Source: Leptospirillum sp037442005
GTDB lineage: Bacteria > Nitrospirota > Leptospirillia > Leptospirillales > Leptospirillaceae
NCBI GenBank assembly: GCA_037442005.1
Contig: JBBIRA010000004.1
Coordinates: forward strand, 31,470-95,469
Length of the DNA: 64,000 nt
Direction of reading: 5' to 3'
This document shows positions 24,887-32,729 of this stretch, piece by piece; within the stretch, counting starts at the first letter, position 1, and every line of letters begins with the position of its first letter. Both the position numbers and the translations under genes were made by a program. Below the pieces are notes generated by a model. That model made no database searches. It saw only the letters and a program-made list of their open reading frames with translations, and had not been told where the DNA came from.

Positions 24887-25669
24887 TCAGGCAAAAATAA
24901 TAAAAATCTGGATGACGGTCAGGAAAACCGTACAAAGAACGATCGCATTCACAAGAGCTTTATTCGTTTCACGGGGAACGTCGTTCGGGGATCTGCCAAC
25001 GGCCAGACCATGATAGACCGCAACGGAAGCGATCACCAGACCGAATACCGCGCTATCGAGGATGGGAACCAGCATGTCTGTCAGGGTGAGACTTGTCTTG
25101 AGGCTTTCGATCAGGGAAACCATCGGCATCGAAAGACCAAACAGCCCCATCAGGAATCCGCCGGTGAAAGAACAAATAGCAAAGTAAAAGGTGAGTGCCA
25201 TTGTTGAGATCAAAATTCCTATGATCCGCGGCGTAATCAGGAAAAGAGAAAGATTGACGCCCATCATTTCAATCGTATCAAGTTCTCCCGATACTCGCAT
25301 GTTTCCGATTTCAACGGAGACGGTGGACGCCGATCTTGCAATAATCACCATGGCTGTTGCGAACGGGCCTACAATCCGCAAGATGACATGAATGATGATG
25401 GTGCCGACGAGATTCTGGATCCCAAGTTTGGGAAGTTCCAGTCCGGCTTCGGCAACGGTTCCCATGCCAATCAAAAGACTGATAATGGTCAGGATGGGAA
25501 TGGCGTCAAATCCGATCAGGAGAATCTGTTGCAGCAAAAGCGTGATGAAGCTCCGTCGACTCAGAAGAATCGTTCCCAGATCATAGAATGTTGTCATGAC
25601 GATCTGGAAGAGATCTCTCAGATAGAAGAAGATCCGAAAGAAATTAAAGCGATGGAGAATTCCGTCCAT
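24887..25669 (-). CDS. mlaE: MlaE-type lipid ABC transporter permease
   Basis: A 260-residue membrane protein with an amphipathic N-terminus and five or six helices. Conserved MlaE features are GFDAIPILTIISLLIGM, the RIVGPFATAMVIIARSAST run (RIVGPFATAMVIIARS), the coupling region GELDTIEMMGVN, and SLIESLKTSLTLTDM. It should form the core of a transporter moving phospholipid between the inner membrane and the MlaD ring. mlaF starts 50 bases downstream. It is the first gene of the cluster on the minus strand, and the DUF3105 gene upstream ends 76 bases away. Confidence 0.93.
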   Translation of the reverse strand: MDGILHRFNFFRIFFYLRDLFQIVMTTFYDLGTILLSRRSFITLLLQQILLIGFDAIPILTIISLLIGMGTVAEAGLELPKLGIQNLVGTIIIHVILRIVGPFATAMVIIARSASTVSVEIGNMRVSGELDTIEMMGVNLSLFLITPRIIGILISTMALTFYFAICSFTGGFLMGLFGLSMPMVSLIESLKTSLTLTDMLVPILDSAVFGLVIASVAVYHGLAVGRSPNDVPRETNKALVNAIVLCTVFLTVIQIFIIFA

Positions 25670-25745
25670 TAATCAGCCATTTCCGCTTTGCTCGCTTTCC
25701 CTGGTTCGTAGTTTACATAATATACATTATTTGCGATACAGGAAC

Positions 25746-26396
25746 TCATTCCCCCCGGTGGGGGTTTCCCAGATGTCCTGAGATAAAAGCGTTGATGATG
25801 ATCTGGTCCCATTGACCTAACGGAAGAAGTCTTCTCCATGCGGCGAGAAGGATCGGGTCCTTGTACTTACTTGTCCTGATGACGAGAACACTGTATCCGA
25901 TCCGTTCCTGCGCCATAAAGGCATCTGGTGATTTTTCCGGTCCTTTTAAGATCTCAATTGATTGAAGTGTCTCTTTTGAGAGTCTTTTGGGATCGATGAA
26001 AAGAATCACATTCCCTTTTGAGAGGACATGCACCATGGTACACCCAGGAACCTTTTCGATCGGCAGATCAGGTCGGGACATCCAGTCATGGGTCATCGCC
26101 CCCGATGTGGGTGGATCGGAGGAATAGGCGAATGACTGGCACTGGGAGGGGTCGGAGACATAGACATGTCCTTGTGATGGGTATTTCAGGACGGGGTTTT
26201 TCTGTATTGCCTGATCTCCCTGTCCATTGGGACCGCCAAATGAGGTTCCAAATAATGGCGGAAACGGTGTCGGGGAGTTGTTTCCGTTGTCAGCCCATGC
26301 ATTCGGGAGGCCGATGTGATGGTTGACTGGTGCAATGATTGGACTTAACAAGACCAGAAAAAGTATAATAATACGCATACGCCCATTTGAAAACAT
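25746..26396 (-). CDS. DUF3105 domain protein, exported
   Basis: A 216-residue protein with a basic start and hydrophobic signal (MRIIILFLVLLSPIIAPV) and probable cleavage after NAWA. The mature part has YSSDPPTSGAMTHDWM, VHVLSKGNVILFIDP and ILLAAWRRLLPLGQWDQIIINAFISGH (in two runs, ILLAAWRRLLPLGQWD and QIIINAFISGH). These match the DUF3105 pattern of PPTSG, VH.L.HG and AW.R residues. The usual HG after VH-L is S-K-G here. Function is unknown; related proteins are periplasmic. It is divergent from the small barrel gene to the right. Confidence 0.72.
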   Translation of the reverse strand: MFSNGRMRIIILFLVLLSPIIAPVNHHIGLPNAWADNGNNSPTPFPPLFGTSFGGPNGQGDQAIQKNPVLKYPSQGHVYVSDPSQCQSFAYSSDPPTSGAMTHDWMSRPDLPIEKVPGCTMVHVLSKGNVILFIDPKRLSKETLQSIEILKGPEKSPDAFMAQERIGYSVLVIRTSKYKDPILLAAWRRLLPLGQWDQIIINAFISGHLGNPHRGE

Positions 26397-26457
26397 TGAT
26401 TCGAGTCCCCTTTTTGTTGACAGTCATCAGGCCTTTGGCCTTTTGGAGGGTAACATT

Positions 26458-27006
26458 CTGAGAAACACGTTTCAATACAAAAATAGTTTTATTTCTTTTC
26501 GTCGTTCTGTTTTCAGTTTGTTGATGGGGCTGTGCTTACTGGTTTCTCTTGCAGGCAGGGCAAATGCGGACAGCGTTTTTATCCCCAGCGTGTTTGGAGA
26601 GTTTCTGCCCGGAGCACTGACTCCATCACAGTCTGGGGTCTCCCCCGATCTGGGTTGGGGCATTGGGGGAAACGAAGACGGATTTCTGAACGATACTTTT
26701 TTTATCCGGTTCTCCGTAGGGATTGAAAACTATCCATCCCCGGGGATTTTTCTGCTGCCCATCTCTTTTGGGCCTGGGATCCGGCTGATTAAATCCGACC
26801 CGGGGGATTTTTATATTATAGGTTCAGTGGGAATTGCCCCGGTCTTCTTCCCTGCCGGCGGAGAGTTTCTGCCTCTTTATGGCGGAGGAATCGGGTATTC
26901 TTTCCACCGTTTTTTTGCGGAAGCGAGAGTAACGGTCTTCCCTCAATCCCATTTTCTTGGTGGTTCCTTAATCGAATTTCCTCTGACAATCGGGTTCCAT
27001 CTCTAA
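26458..27006 (+). CDS. Small exported beta-barrel-like protein with unusual start
   Basis: The frame has a clear signal peptide (RRSVFSLLMGLCLLVSLAGRANA) and then a glycine- and aromatic-rich mature part of about 145 residues with strand-like alternation (FYIIGSVGIAPVFF, YGGGIGYSFHRFFAEARV), likely an eight-strand outer-membrane barrel. No ATG stands at a sensible place. GGAGGG at 26445-26450 points to CTG at 26458 or ATT at 26455. TTG at 26518 or 26521, or ATG at 26524, would shorten the signal and have no ribosome site. A start at 26323 would overlap the divergent DUF3105 gene. The start is therefore uncertain; the rest of the frame is well supported. Confidence 0.6.
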   Translation: MRNTFQYKNSFISFRRSVFSLLMGLCLLVSLAGRANADSVFIPSVFGEFLPGALTPSQSGVSPDLGWGIGGNEDGFLNDTFFIRFSVGIENYPSPGIFLLPISFGPGIRLIKSDPGDFYIIGSVGIAPVFFPAGGEFLPLYGGGIGYSFHRFFAEARVTVFPQSHFLGGSLIEFPLTIGFHL

Positions 27007-27068
27007 AAACGTAAACGTTTTTCTCCGGTCGCGTTTCAATTGATGGGGATGAATAAGAAGGGATCTTT

Positions 27069-28436
27069 GTGGAGCCAGTCGATCCAAATCCAAATGAACT
27101 GTTAAGGGCAATTCTTGAGGCCAACCAGGAGCCCCAGGTGATTGTCGGCGCCGATTACCGGATACATGCGATTAATGCCGGAGCTAAAAAACAGCTCTGT
27201 ATTGCGGCAGACGACCGGATTGAAGGGCTTCCCTGTCAATCAATCCTTGGCTCCGAACTTTGCCGGTCAGCGTGTACATTCAAGCGAACTGTTTCTGAAG
27301 GTCCCCTCACCCTTAACTCAATGCCTTCCTGTTTGAGAGATCAGGAAGAGAAGCTGATCACTGTCCAGACCAGTATTCTGTCAAGTTCGTCAGGCCTTCA
27401 GGGTGTTTTAAAAACAATTTCTCCTCCCCGGGAAAAGAAAGAGAAACTTTTTTGGGAGACTGAAGGTAAAACGCACCATTCAAAAGAGCCACCACCCTTA
27501 TCCGGCCAGAATCTCAATGCGTCCTCCATGCGGATTCTTTCAGGGCTCGGCCAGACTACGTTGCCCCTGATTATTGAGGGAGAAACCGGAACCGGTAAAG
27601 AGTTTCTGGCCCGCCTTATTCATGAGAATGGACCTCGAAAAAAAGGTCCGTTTGTTGTCCTTGATGCCACCCACTTCTCCAATGAAATTGCAGACTCCCT
27701 TCTGTTTGGTCACCGGAAAGGGACGTTCACTGGCGCCATCGGGGATCAGAAAGGCCGGCTGGAATCGGCAGACAAAGGAACTCTTTTTATTGATGAGCTT
27801 CAGAACATGCCGCTGTCTATACAGATGAAGCTGTTACGATTCCTGGACAGGAAAACGCTCCAACCGTTAGGGTCTTCCAATGAAATTCCGGTGGATGTCA
27901 GGATTCTGGTGGCAACCAATGAGCCGCTTTCCACCTTGCTGGCAAGCGGGCGGCTCCGGTCGGATTTCTTTTACAGGATCCGGGGAAAGACAATCAGGAT
28001 CCCCTCCCTCAGGGATCAGCTTGAAGAGATTCCTTTTTTAATTGCCTGGAAATGGCGGAAGTGGAAGGAAGACTCAGGTCAGGAGCCTCCGATTGTATCC
28101 GCGGATGGAATCAAAGCTTTTCAACAATACTCCTGGCCAGGAAATATCCGTGAGCTTTTTTCATTCTTGGATTACCTTCTGGGTTCATTTAACCCTGGGG
28201 ATAAGATTCCTGCTTCCTGGATCAAGGAGGAGCTCCGATCGATCCAGCAGGACGTATCGGGAATGGGATTCCCGGATGATCCTGAAGAGATGGCCAGCGA
28301 ACGGGAACTGATTGTTCAATCGCTACGGTCGGCTGAGGGCGAGATTGGTCGGGCTTCAGAGCTGTTGGGAATGAGTCGGACCACGTTATGGAGAAAAATG
28401 AAAAAGCTCGGGATCAGACCGTTCGAAGGAGATTAA
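27069..28436 (+). CDS. Sigma-54-dependent transcriptional activator (PAS - AAA+ - Fis HTH)
   Basis: A 455-residue enhancer-binding protein. The N-terminal PAS-like sensor (1-115) has three cysteines (Cys56, Cys65, Cys69) as in PAS domains suspected of binding metal or sensing redox. The AAA+ domain has Walker A GETGTGKE (171-178), the sigma-54 contact loop GTFTGA (218-223; consensus GAFTGA) and Walker B LFIDEL (239-244). A Fis-type helix-turn-helix closes it (ASELLGMSRTTLWRKMKKLG). It has no receiver domain, so it is not a response regulator. Start is GTG with AAGGGA upstream. The Thr in GTFTGA is a mild departure from consensus. One strong sigma-54 promoter occurs in the window, at 5261. Confidence 0.92.
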   Translation: MEPVDPNPNELLRAILEANQEPQVIVGADYRIHAINAGAKKQLCIAADDRIEGLPCQSILGSELCRSACTFKRTVSEGPLTLNSMPSCLRDQEEKLITVQTSILSSSSGLQGVLKTISPPREKKEKLFWETEGKTHHSKEPPPLSGQNLNASSMRILSGLGQTTLPLIIEGETGTGKEFLARLIHENGPRKKGPFVVLDATHFSNEIADSLLFGHRKGTFTGAIGDQKGRLESADKGTLFIDELQNMPLSIQMKLLRFLDRKTLQPLGSSNEIPVDVRILVATNEPLSTLLASGRLRSDFFYRIRGKTIRIPSLRDQLEEIPFLIAWKWRKWKEDSGQEPPIVSADGIKAFQQYSWPGNIRELFSFLDYLLGSFNPGDKIPASWIKEELRSIQQDVSGMGFPDDPEEMASERELIVQSLRSAEGEIGRASELLGMSRTTLWRKMKKLGIRPFEGD

Positions 28437-28479
28437 GACGGGAGGAATTCTCTTGGGATGTTGTTAGGGTGGAATAAAA

Positions 28480-28507
28480 AAAAGGGAGAACAGATGTTCT
28501 CCCTTTT
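28480..28507. terminator. Bidirectional intrinsic terminator
   Basis: A perfect 12-base-pair stem (28480-28491 with 28496-28507; AAAAGGGAGAAC) and a four-base loop between the convergent activator gene and cspA. U-tracts follow on both strands, the longer one (eight T) on the minus strand. Confidence 0.85.
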
Positions 28508-28676
28508 ACAAACCCGATGCCAATGGAATCAGTGATTTATGATGACCTTTGTTCCTAGAGATCCATCCTTAACCAATCAAAGCACTTGAAGAAAGAGCTT
28601 GAACGATTCACTCAAGATGCTTGGAGCAACAAGCCAAAAACCACACGGTCTTTATGGCGATTTTTGTAAATGTGAA

Positions 28677-28883
28677 TTAGGCGTTAACCTTTGTCACATT
28701 GGCGGCCTGAGGTCCTTTGGAACCACTCTGGATCTCGAATTCCACAAGCTGACCTTCTTCAAGGGTTTTAAAACCGGAACCCCCGATAGCGGTGTAGTGA
28801 ACAAAGATGTCCTCACCGTTCTCCTGGGAGATAAATCCATAACCCTTGTTTGCATTAAACCACTTCACATGTCCTCTTGCCAT
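28677..28883 (-). CDS. cspA: Cold-shock protein CspA family
   Basis: A 68-residue single OB-fold protein with both RNA-binding motifs: KWFNANKGYGFI (RNP1) and DIFVHYTAI (RNP2). It binds single-stranded RNA or DNA and acts as an RNA chaperone. The ATG at 28883 has GGAGG eight bases upstream; a longer in-frame start at 28910 is not needed. It is preceded by a leader of about 148 bases that starts at the promoter at 29039-29067 and contains a terminator-like hairpin. A long leader is common in cold-shock genes, where it controls mRNA stability and translation. The 170 bases on its 3' side up to the bidirectional terminator show no gene. Confidence 0.95.
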   Translation of the reverse strand: MARGHVKWFNANKGYGFISQENGEDIFVHYTAIGGSGFKTLEEGQLVEFEIQSGSKGPQAANVTKVNA

Positions 28884-28940
28884 TACGTGTTCCTCCTTGA
28901 TGAAAACCAACCGGTCAGTAAATGTGGGCGACTCGCAGTT

Positions 28941-28974
28941 AAAAAAAAACCGCGAGCTTCAAATTCAGCTGCGG
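28941..28974 (-). promoter_or_regulatory. Terminator-like hairpin in the cspA leader (possible attenuator)
   Basis: On the minus strand CCGC-AGCT pairs with AGCT-c-GCGG (arms 28967-28974 and 28950-28958, one bulged base), followed at once by nine T (28949-28941). It lies between the predicted promoter and the cspA ATG, about 58 bases before the start codon. It could end transcripts from the DUF1207-like gene upstream, but that gene stops 130 bases earlier and a promoter intervenes. Confidence 0.6.
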
Positions 28975-29038
28975 CTTTTCATTCCGTCATGAAGACATCT
29001 TTGAAAATACACCACACCTTCTTGAAACCCACAGTAGG

Positions 29039-29067
29039 AATATATCAGCAAAAAATATAGGTGTCAA
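29039..29067 (-). promoter_or_regulatory. Predicted sigma-70 promoter of cspA
   Basis: Minus strand TTGACA (29067-29062), 17-base spacer, TATATT (29044-29039). This is among the best promoter matches in the window. The start site would be near 29031. Confidence 0.7.
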
Positions 29068-29106
29068 TCCATCAGACCGATCACTTTTCTCTCCTTAAAA
29101 AGGACT

Positions 29107-30105
29107 TCAGAAATCAAAATAGGCCCCCAATGCAACATAACTTTCTTTTAAGAATGGGTAGTCATACATGGGGGAATACCCGTTATAAAAATCGAGCGCT
29201 GTCCTGAACTGGACCCAGGAGTTTTTCCTGTGAGTCAGGATTCCGATCTGGAGGTCTTCCGAAGGGGTAAAGCCGTTAATCCCCTGTGACTCGATGTTCA
29301 ATGCAAGATAGGGACGTGAAATGGCTTGTTTCCATTCAGGGCCATACAGCTCGATCCCAGCCTGCCCGATCAAGGAATCTGAGGCCGTCGGGTAATAACC
29401 CAGACCGACAACCCGGTAGGCTCCCCCCGCGTAGACGCGAATGTACCGGTTGATGTCATAGGAGGGAATAATCTGGAGAAGCTCCTGTCCGAAATCCGTA
29501 TTCTTGTTGAGATTTAATAAGGTGGTGTAGTCATACCCCGTATGGGAGCTGTCATGATAGAAATAGATTCTGGTGGAAAACTGGTTATACCTGAGTGTAA
29601 TCGGTACACCGATAAAGTAGTCGGTACTTTCGAGAAAAGTGGCGCTCTGGACAAAGGCAAATCGGGAAAAGGCAGCACCCATGACGCCAATCTGTATTGA
29701 TTTATTAATCCCCGAAGCTTCGCTTTCCCATCGGATGATTCCGATATCTGCACCAAACGTCCCGTCAAACTGTCCGTATCGATTGTTTGATCCAAGGAAG
29801 TAACTGATATTGCTTGTTGGCTGTCTGGGGTCCGCCAGGAGTGGTGTGTAGGGGTCACCTTGGGGAAAAAAGATAATCCGGTAGCCATTTTCACTAATGG
29901 ATCCATCGGCCCGATTTTCAGATGGTGTCAACGGGTCCGGATACAAGACCGCTGAAACATCGGAAGAAGGTGGTGCCGCATGGCCCAAAGCCGGACTGAA
30001 GAGGACTGGCCATAACAAGAGGATCGCTGTCTGGAGAAATCTCCATCGTGATTGTCTTCTCTTCGCTATCAACGAGAGATCCTTTCCCACACAAAACCTC
30101 CTCAA
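29107..30105 (-). CDS. DUF1207-like exported outer-membrane protein
   Basis: A 332-residue protein with a signal peptide (FLQTAILLLWPVLFSPALGHA, cleavage near residue 43). The mature part starts with a Pro-rich linker and then strand-like segments with many Tyr, Phe and Gly. The stretches PLLADPRQPTSNISYF and FDGTFGADIGIIRWE resemble the opening of DUF1207 proteins, which are predicted outer-membrane barrels. It ends in Phe (AYFDF), as barrel proteins often do. Function is unknown. Upstream is the terminator of the broken transposase, so it probably has its own promoter. Confidence 0.6.
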   Translation of the reverse strand: MRRFCVGKDLSLIAKRRQSRWRFLQTAILLLWPVLFSPALGHAAPPSSDVSAVLYPDPLTPSENRADGSISENGYRIIFFPQGDPYTPLLADPRQPTSNISYFLGSNNRYGQFDGTFGADIGIIRWESEASGINKSIQIGVMGAAFSRFAFVQSATFLESTDYFIGVPITLRYNQFSTRIYFYHDSSHTGYDYTTLLNLNKNTDFGQELLQIIPSYDINRYIRVYAGGAYRVVGLGYYPTASDSLIGQAGIELYGPEWKQAISRPYLALNIESQGINGFTPSEDLQIGILTHRKNSWVQFRTALDFYNGYSPMYDYPFLKESYVALGAYFDF

Positions 30106-30159
30106 TATCGATTTAAAAAAAGGATCTAAGGTGTTTTTTAAGCCTGATCCTGGAAATAC

Positions 30160-30182
30160 AAAAAAGGCTCGCTTAAGAGAGC
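30160..30182 (-). terminator. Intrinsic terminator
   Basis: Minus strand GCTCTC-TTAA-GCGAGC (30182-30167, one mismatch) followed by C and six T. It lies just after the transposase remnant and before the DUF1207-like gene. Confidence 0.6.
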
Positions 30183-30195
30183 GTCAAATGGCTTC

Positions 30196-30624
30196 TCATT
30201 GGCTTCCGGGTGAAGAACTGCCTGATTGGTCCGATTGACAGGCATTTAATGGTTTCCCGGTGTTTCCCAACCGGGAAAGTGCCATGTAAGTCGGAGACCA
30301 GAGCATCCCGTTCCAGTATTTGGATGCCAGATCCTTCCGTTCTTTCTTCAGGAGTCGGCTTGAAACACATTTCAGGCTGTTAACGATCGCGGATACTGAA
30401 ACTTTTGGTGGAATTTCGACAAGCAGATGAATATGATCCGTTTCTCCCCGCATCTCGACAAGAAGGGCTTCGAAGTCCTGACAGACACGTTCGAAAATAT
30501 GGCTCAGTAAGGACAGAGCCTTCTCATCAAAGACATCGGTTTTGATAATCGTATAAAAGACCAACTCGACATAAATAGAGAAAATACAGTTTCTACCTTG
30601 GCGAAGTTCAATTTTATTATCCAT
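30196..30624 (-). pseudogene. tnpA: IS200/IS605-type Y1 transposase TnpA, frameshifted
   Basis: Residues 1-112 follow the IS200 TnpA fold: VELVFYTIIKTDVFDEKAL, FERVCQDFEALLVEMRGETDHIHLLVEIPP with the H-x-H metal motif (run GETDHIHLLVEIPP), VSAIVNSLKCVSSRLLKKE, and YWNGMLWSPTYMA. After that the family should carry the catalytic Tyr in an IRQYIE-like helix. Instead the frame runs into an unrelated tail. A second frame (VGKHRETIK...PIRQFF) looks like a displaced continuation but also has no Tyr. The copy is therefore inactive. No tnpB lies beside it; the only tnpB trace is at 1804. Short inverted repeats lie in 30627-30673, where the left-end hairpin would be. Confidence 0.82.
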
Positions 30625-30854
30625 AGACCAATTCTAGATCATGTTCTTCCGGTGGTCAATGATAGATCCTTTATGCATATTAGTGGATTTTTATGATTAC
30701 TGGGGTAATGCATTGAATGGTACGGGGATCTATTCTCAGGGATCGATCAGTGAGATAATCAAGGTGATGCGGTACTGACTGGTCGTTTTCTCAGGCTCAA
30801 ATGAATGGGTATGAAGGGTATGAAGCGTTACCAGATTTTTTCTGAAGGTCTTTC

Positions 30855-31421
30855 ATGAAAGAAAGAGAAACAGGCTGGACACTGATCGAGATGGTCGTTG
30901 TCCTTTTCATTATCAGTCTGGTTGTCACGATTATCGCTCCTCGCCTGACGCTTAAGAGAGCTCCTGGATTAAAGGAGGTTTCCTTAAGAATCGCAGGGGA
31001 ATACCGGGCGTTATACTGGGAAGCCATTTCAAAGCAACAGGTTCTTCGATTGAAATATGACCTGGACAAGGGAGTTATTTCCGCTTACAAGGTTGAGCCG
31101 GATGGATCGCTGAAACCGGTCAGTATTCGTGGGATGTCTTCATGGAGTATCTCCCCCAAGGTTCGATTTCGAAGAATTCATACGTTACATCAGGGACAGG
31201 TTGATTCGGGAAGAACCTTTACCCAGTTTTTTCCGACTGGAGCTGTTGAACCAACGACAATCCATTTATCTGATCGCAAGGGACACAAGATGACCATTAC
31301 GGTAAATCCGGTGAATGGAAGGACTCATATTTTTCAGGGAGATATTCAGACCCCCTCCCTACCACCAATGATGCCAGGGGTGCCCGGTGGTGGAAACGGG
31401 GCATTCATGGGAGCGGGTTAG
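30855..31421 (+). CDS. gspH: Type II secretion minor pseudopilin GspH-like
   Basis: A 188-residue prepilin. The type III signal GWTLIEMVVVLFIISLVVTII has Gly before the cleavage site and Glu at +5, followed by a hydrophobic helix. The globular part is beta-rich (QVLRLKYDLDKGVISAYKV, FTQFFPTGAVEP) as in GspH/FimT. It ends with a Gly/Pro-rich tail. GspH is a tip or shaft component of the type II secretion pseudopilus. It starts a compact set gspH-gspI-gspJ; the rest of the machinery is not in the window. The 230 bases upstream contain no other gene. Confidence 0.82.
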   Translation: MKERETGWTLIEMVVVLFIISLVVTIIAPRLTLKRAPGLKEVSLRIAGEYRALYWEAISKQQVLRLKYDLDKGVISAYKVEPDGSLKPVSIRGMSSWSISPKVRFRRIHTLHQGQVDSGRTFTQFFPTGAVEPTTIHLSDRKGHKMTITVNPVNGRTHIFQGDIQTPSLPPMMPGVPGGGNGAFMGAG

Positions 31422-31796
31422 TTGAGTAAGCGGCTGTCGGGCCAGGGATTCACGCTGATTGAAGTGATGGTGGCCCTGTTTATTTTCAGTGTGGCGGTCC
31501 TGTCTCTTCTGGCGATTCGTACGAATGCCACAAAGCTTGATGAAAGAGCTCGTGATGAAGTGGAGATGACGATTCTTGCAAACAGGAAAATGTCTGAAGT
31601 GGTGGGACAGGGATTTGCTCCGGTCGGGGATGTTTCCGGCAACTTTGGAGTGGATCACAAACAGTACCATTGGGAGGAAATCGTGACCTCCTCCCCTCTT
31701 CCCATTATTCGTCAGGTAACCGTCAAAATCACTAAAAAAGAAGTGAAGTCAAAGATCACTGTGACGCTTGTGTCTTATGTTTCAGGAATACAATAG
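31422..31796 (+). CDS. gspI: Type II secretion minor pseudopilin GspI
   Basis: A 124-residue prepilin with QGFTLIEVMVALFIFSVAVLSLL (run GFTLIEVMVALFIFS) after a ten-residue basic leader, and the small C-terminal fold of GspI (NRKMSEVVGQGF, HWEEIV). GspI starts assembly of the tip complex with GspJ and GspK. The TTG start at 31422 follows the gspH stop directly, so translation is coupled. Confidence 0.85.
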   Translation: MSKRLSGQGFTLIEVMVALFIFSVAVLSLLAIRTNATKLDERARDEVEMTILANRKMSEVVGQGFAPVGDVSGNFGVDHKQYHWEEIVTSSPLPIIRQVTVKITKKEVKSKITVTLVSYVSGIQ

Positions 31797-31808
31797 GAAT
31801 CGGATAGA

Positions 31809-32549
31809 ATGTTAAATATCCAGTCTCAGAGAAGATTGATCCGGTTCAAGGCTTTCCTGGTAAGTCAAAGGGGAGGAACGAATCAATCCCGTTCTGATCA
31901 TGGATTCACATTGATTGAAGTATTGGTGGCTTTTACGATTTTTGCCATGATTTTAGGTCTCCTCTTCGAGGCGGTGAACAGCACGCAAAAAGTGCTCCGG
32001 ATTGCAAATAAAGGAAATGCCATTTTTGAAAATGTTCAAAGCACCCTTTTCCGCATGCATGGAGAAATCCTTTCAACCTATCTGAACCAGAATGATCCGT
32101 TGACCTACTTTATCGGAAATCCCCAAAGTGCAGGAGATGAAGAAACCGACACGCTCATTTTCACGTCACTGGCACAGACCAGACTGATGCAAAATGCCCC
32201 GGTATCCCATTTGATGGGGGTTCAGTATGTTCTGATTCCAGAGAAAAAAGGGGGCGAGTATATTCTGGCCCATGAGCAGGATACAAACCTGTTAAGCTAT
32301 GGGACCCAGGCTGTGCAGGCAGAGCCCCTTCTTCATCATGTTCTTTCCCTCCGGTTGTTTTACTTTGATGGCCATGAATGGGTGAATCAGTGGAATTCCG
32401 TGCAGAGCCATCTGCTTCCAGTCTATGTGAAATTGATCCTTAAGGTCAGAGACGGAAAAAAAGGAGAAAAAACCTTTACAGATGTTATTCCGGTGCCTTT
32501 ATCCACCATGATGCAAAATCAGACAGGCGGGGTTTCTCCGGGAGGATAG
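31809..32549 (+). CDS. gspJ: Type II secretion minor pseudopilin GspJ
   Basis: A 246-residue prepilin with an unusually long basic leader of about 32 residues before GFTLIEVLVAFTIFAMI. The mature protein has the larger GspJ fold with LRLFYFDGHEWVNQWNS and LPVYVKLILKV near the C-terminus. The start at 31809 follows gspI after 12 bases; a shorter leader from another codon is possible but no later in-frame ATG precedes the motif. gspK, which usually comes next, is absent. Confidence 0.82.
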   Translation: MLNIQSQRRLIRFKAFLVSQRGGTNQSRSDHGFTLIEVLVAFTIFAMILGLLFEAVNSTQKVLRIANKGNAIFENVQSTLFRMHGEILSTYLNQNDPLTYFIGNPQSAGDEETDTLIFTSLAQTRLMQNAPVSHLMGVQYVLIPEKKGGEYILAHEQDTNLLSYGTQAVQAEPLLHHVLSLRLFYFDGHEWVNQWNSVQSHLLPVYVKLILKVRDGKKGEKTFTDVIPVPLSTMMQNQTGGVSPGG

Positions 32550-32622
32550 TTTTGGAAATCCCTCCCCCTGCCTCAGGGATAGCCAATCTTCCCGGATGAT
32601 CGTCTCTCCCCTCTTCCTCACC

Positions 32623-32650
32623 TTGACAAATAACCCTGCGGGATTAATAT
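32623..32650 (+). promoter_or_regulatory. Sigma-70 promoter of the MerP-like gene
   Basis: TTGACA (32623-32628), 16-base spacer, TAATAT (32645-32650). It lies 80 bases before the ATG at 32730. Confidence 0.65.
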
Positions 32651-32729
32651 TTAGGAACTCGAAGAGATCGGTTAGCGAAAAGAAACAGCCTGAAGAGTCT
32701 CTTCCACCGGATGGAAACGGAGGTGTGTC

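Noticed and set aside
27004..27021. AAAAACGT/ACGTTTTT palindrome after the small barrel gene, considered as a terminator
   Set aside because: AT-rich and with only a two-base loop if fully paired; too weak to call.
28599..29060. A plus-strand frame over cspA and its leader
   Set aside because: It is the complement of cspA and crosses its terminator-like hairpin and promoter; no ribosome site.
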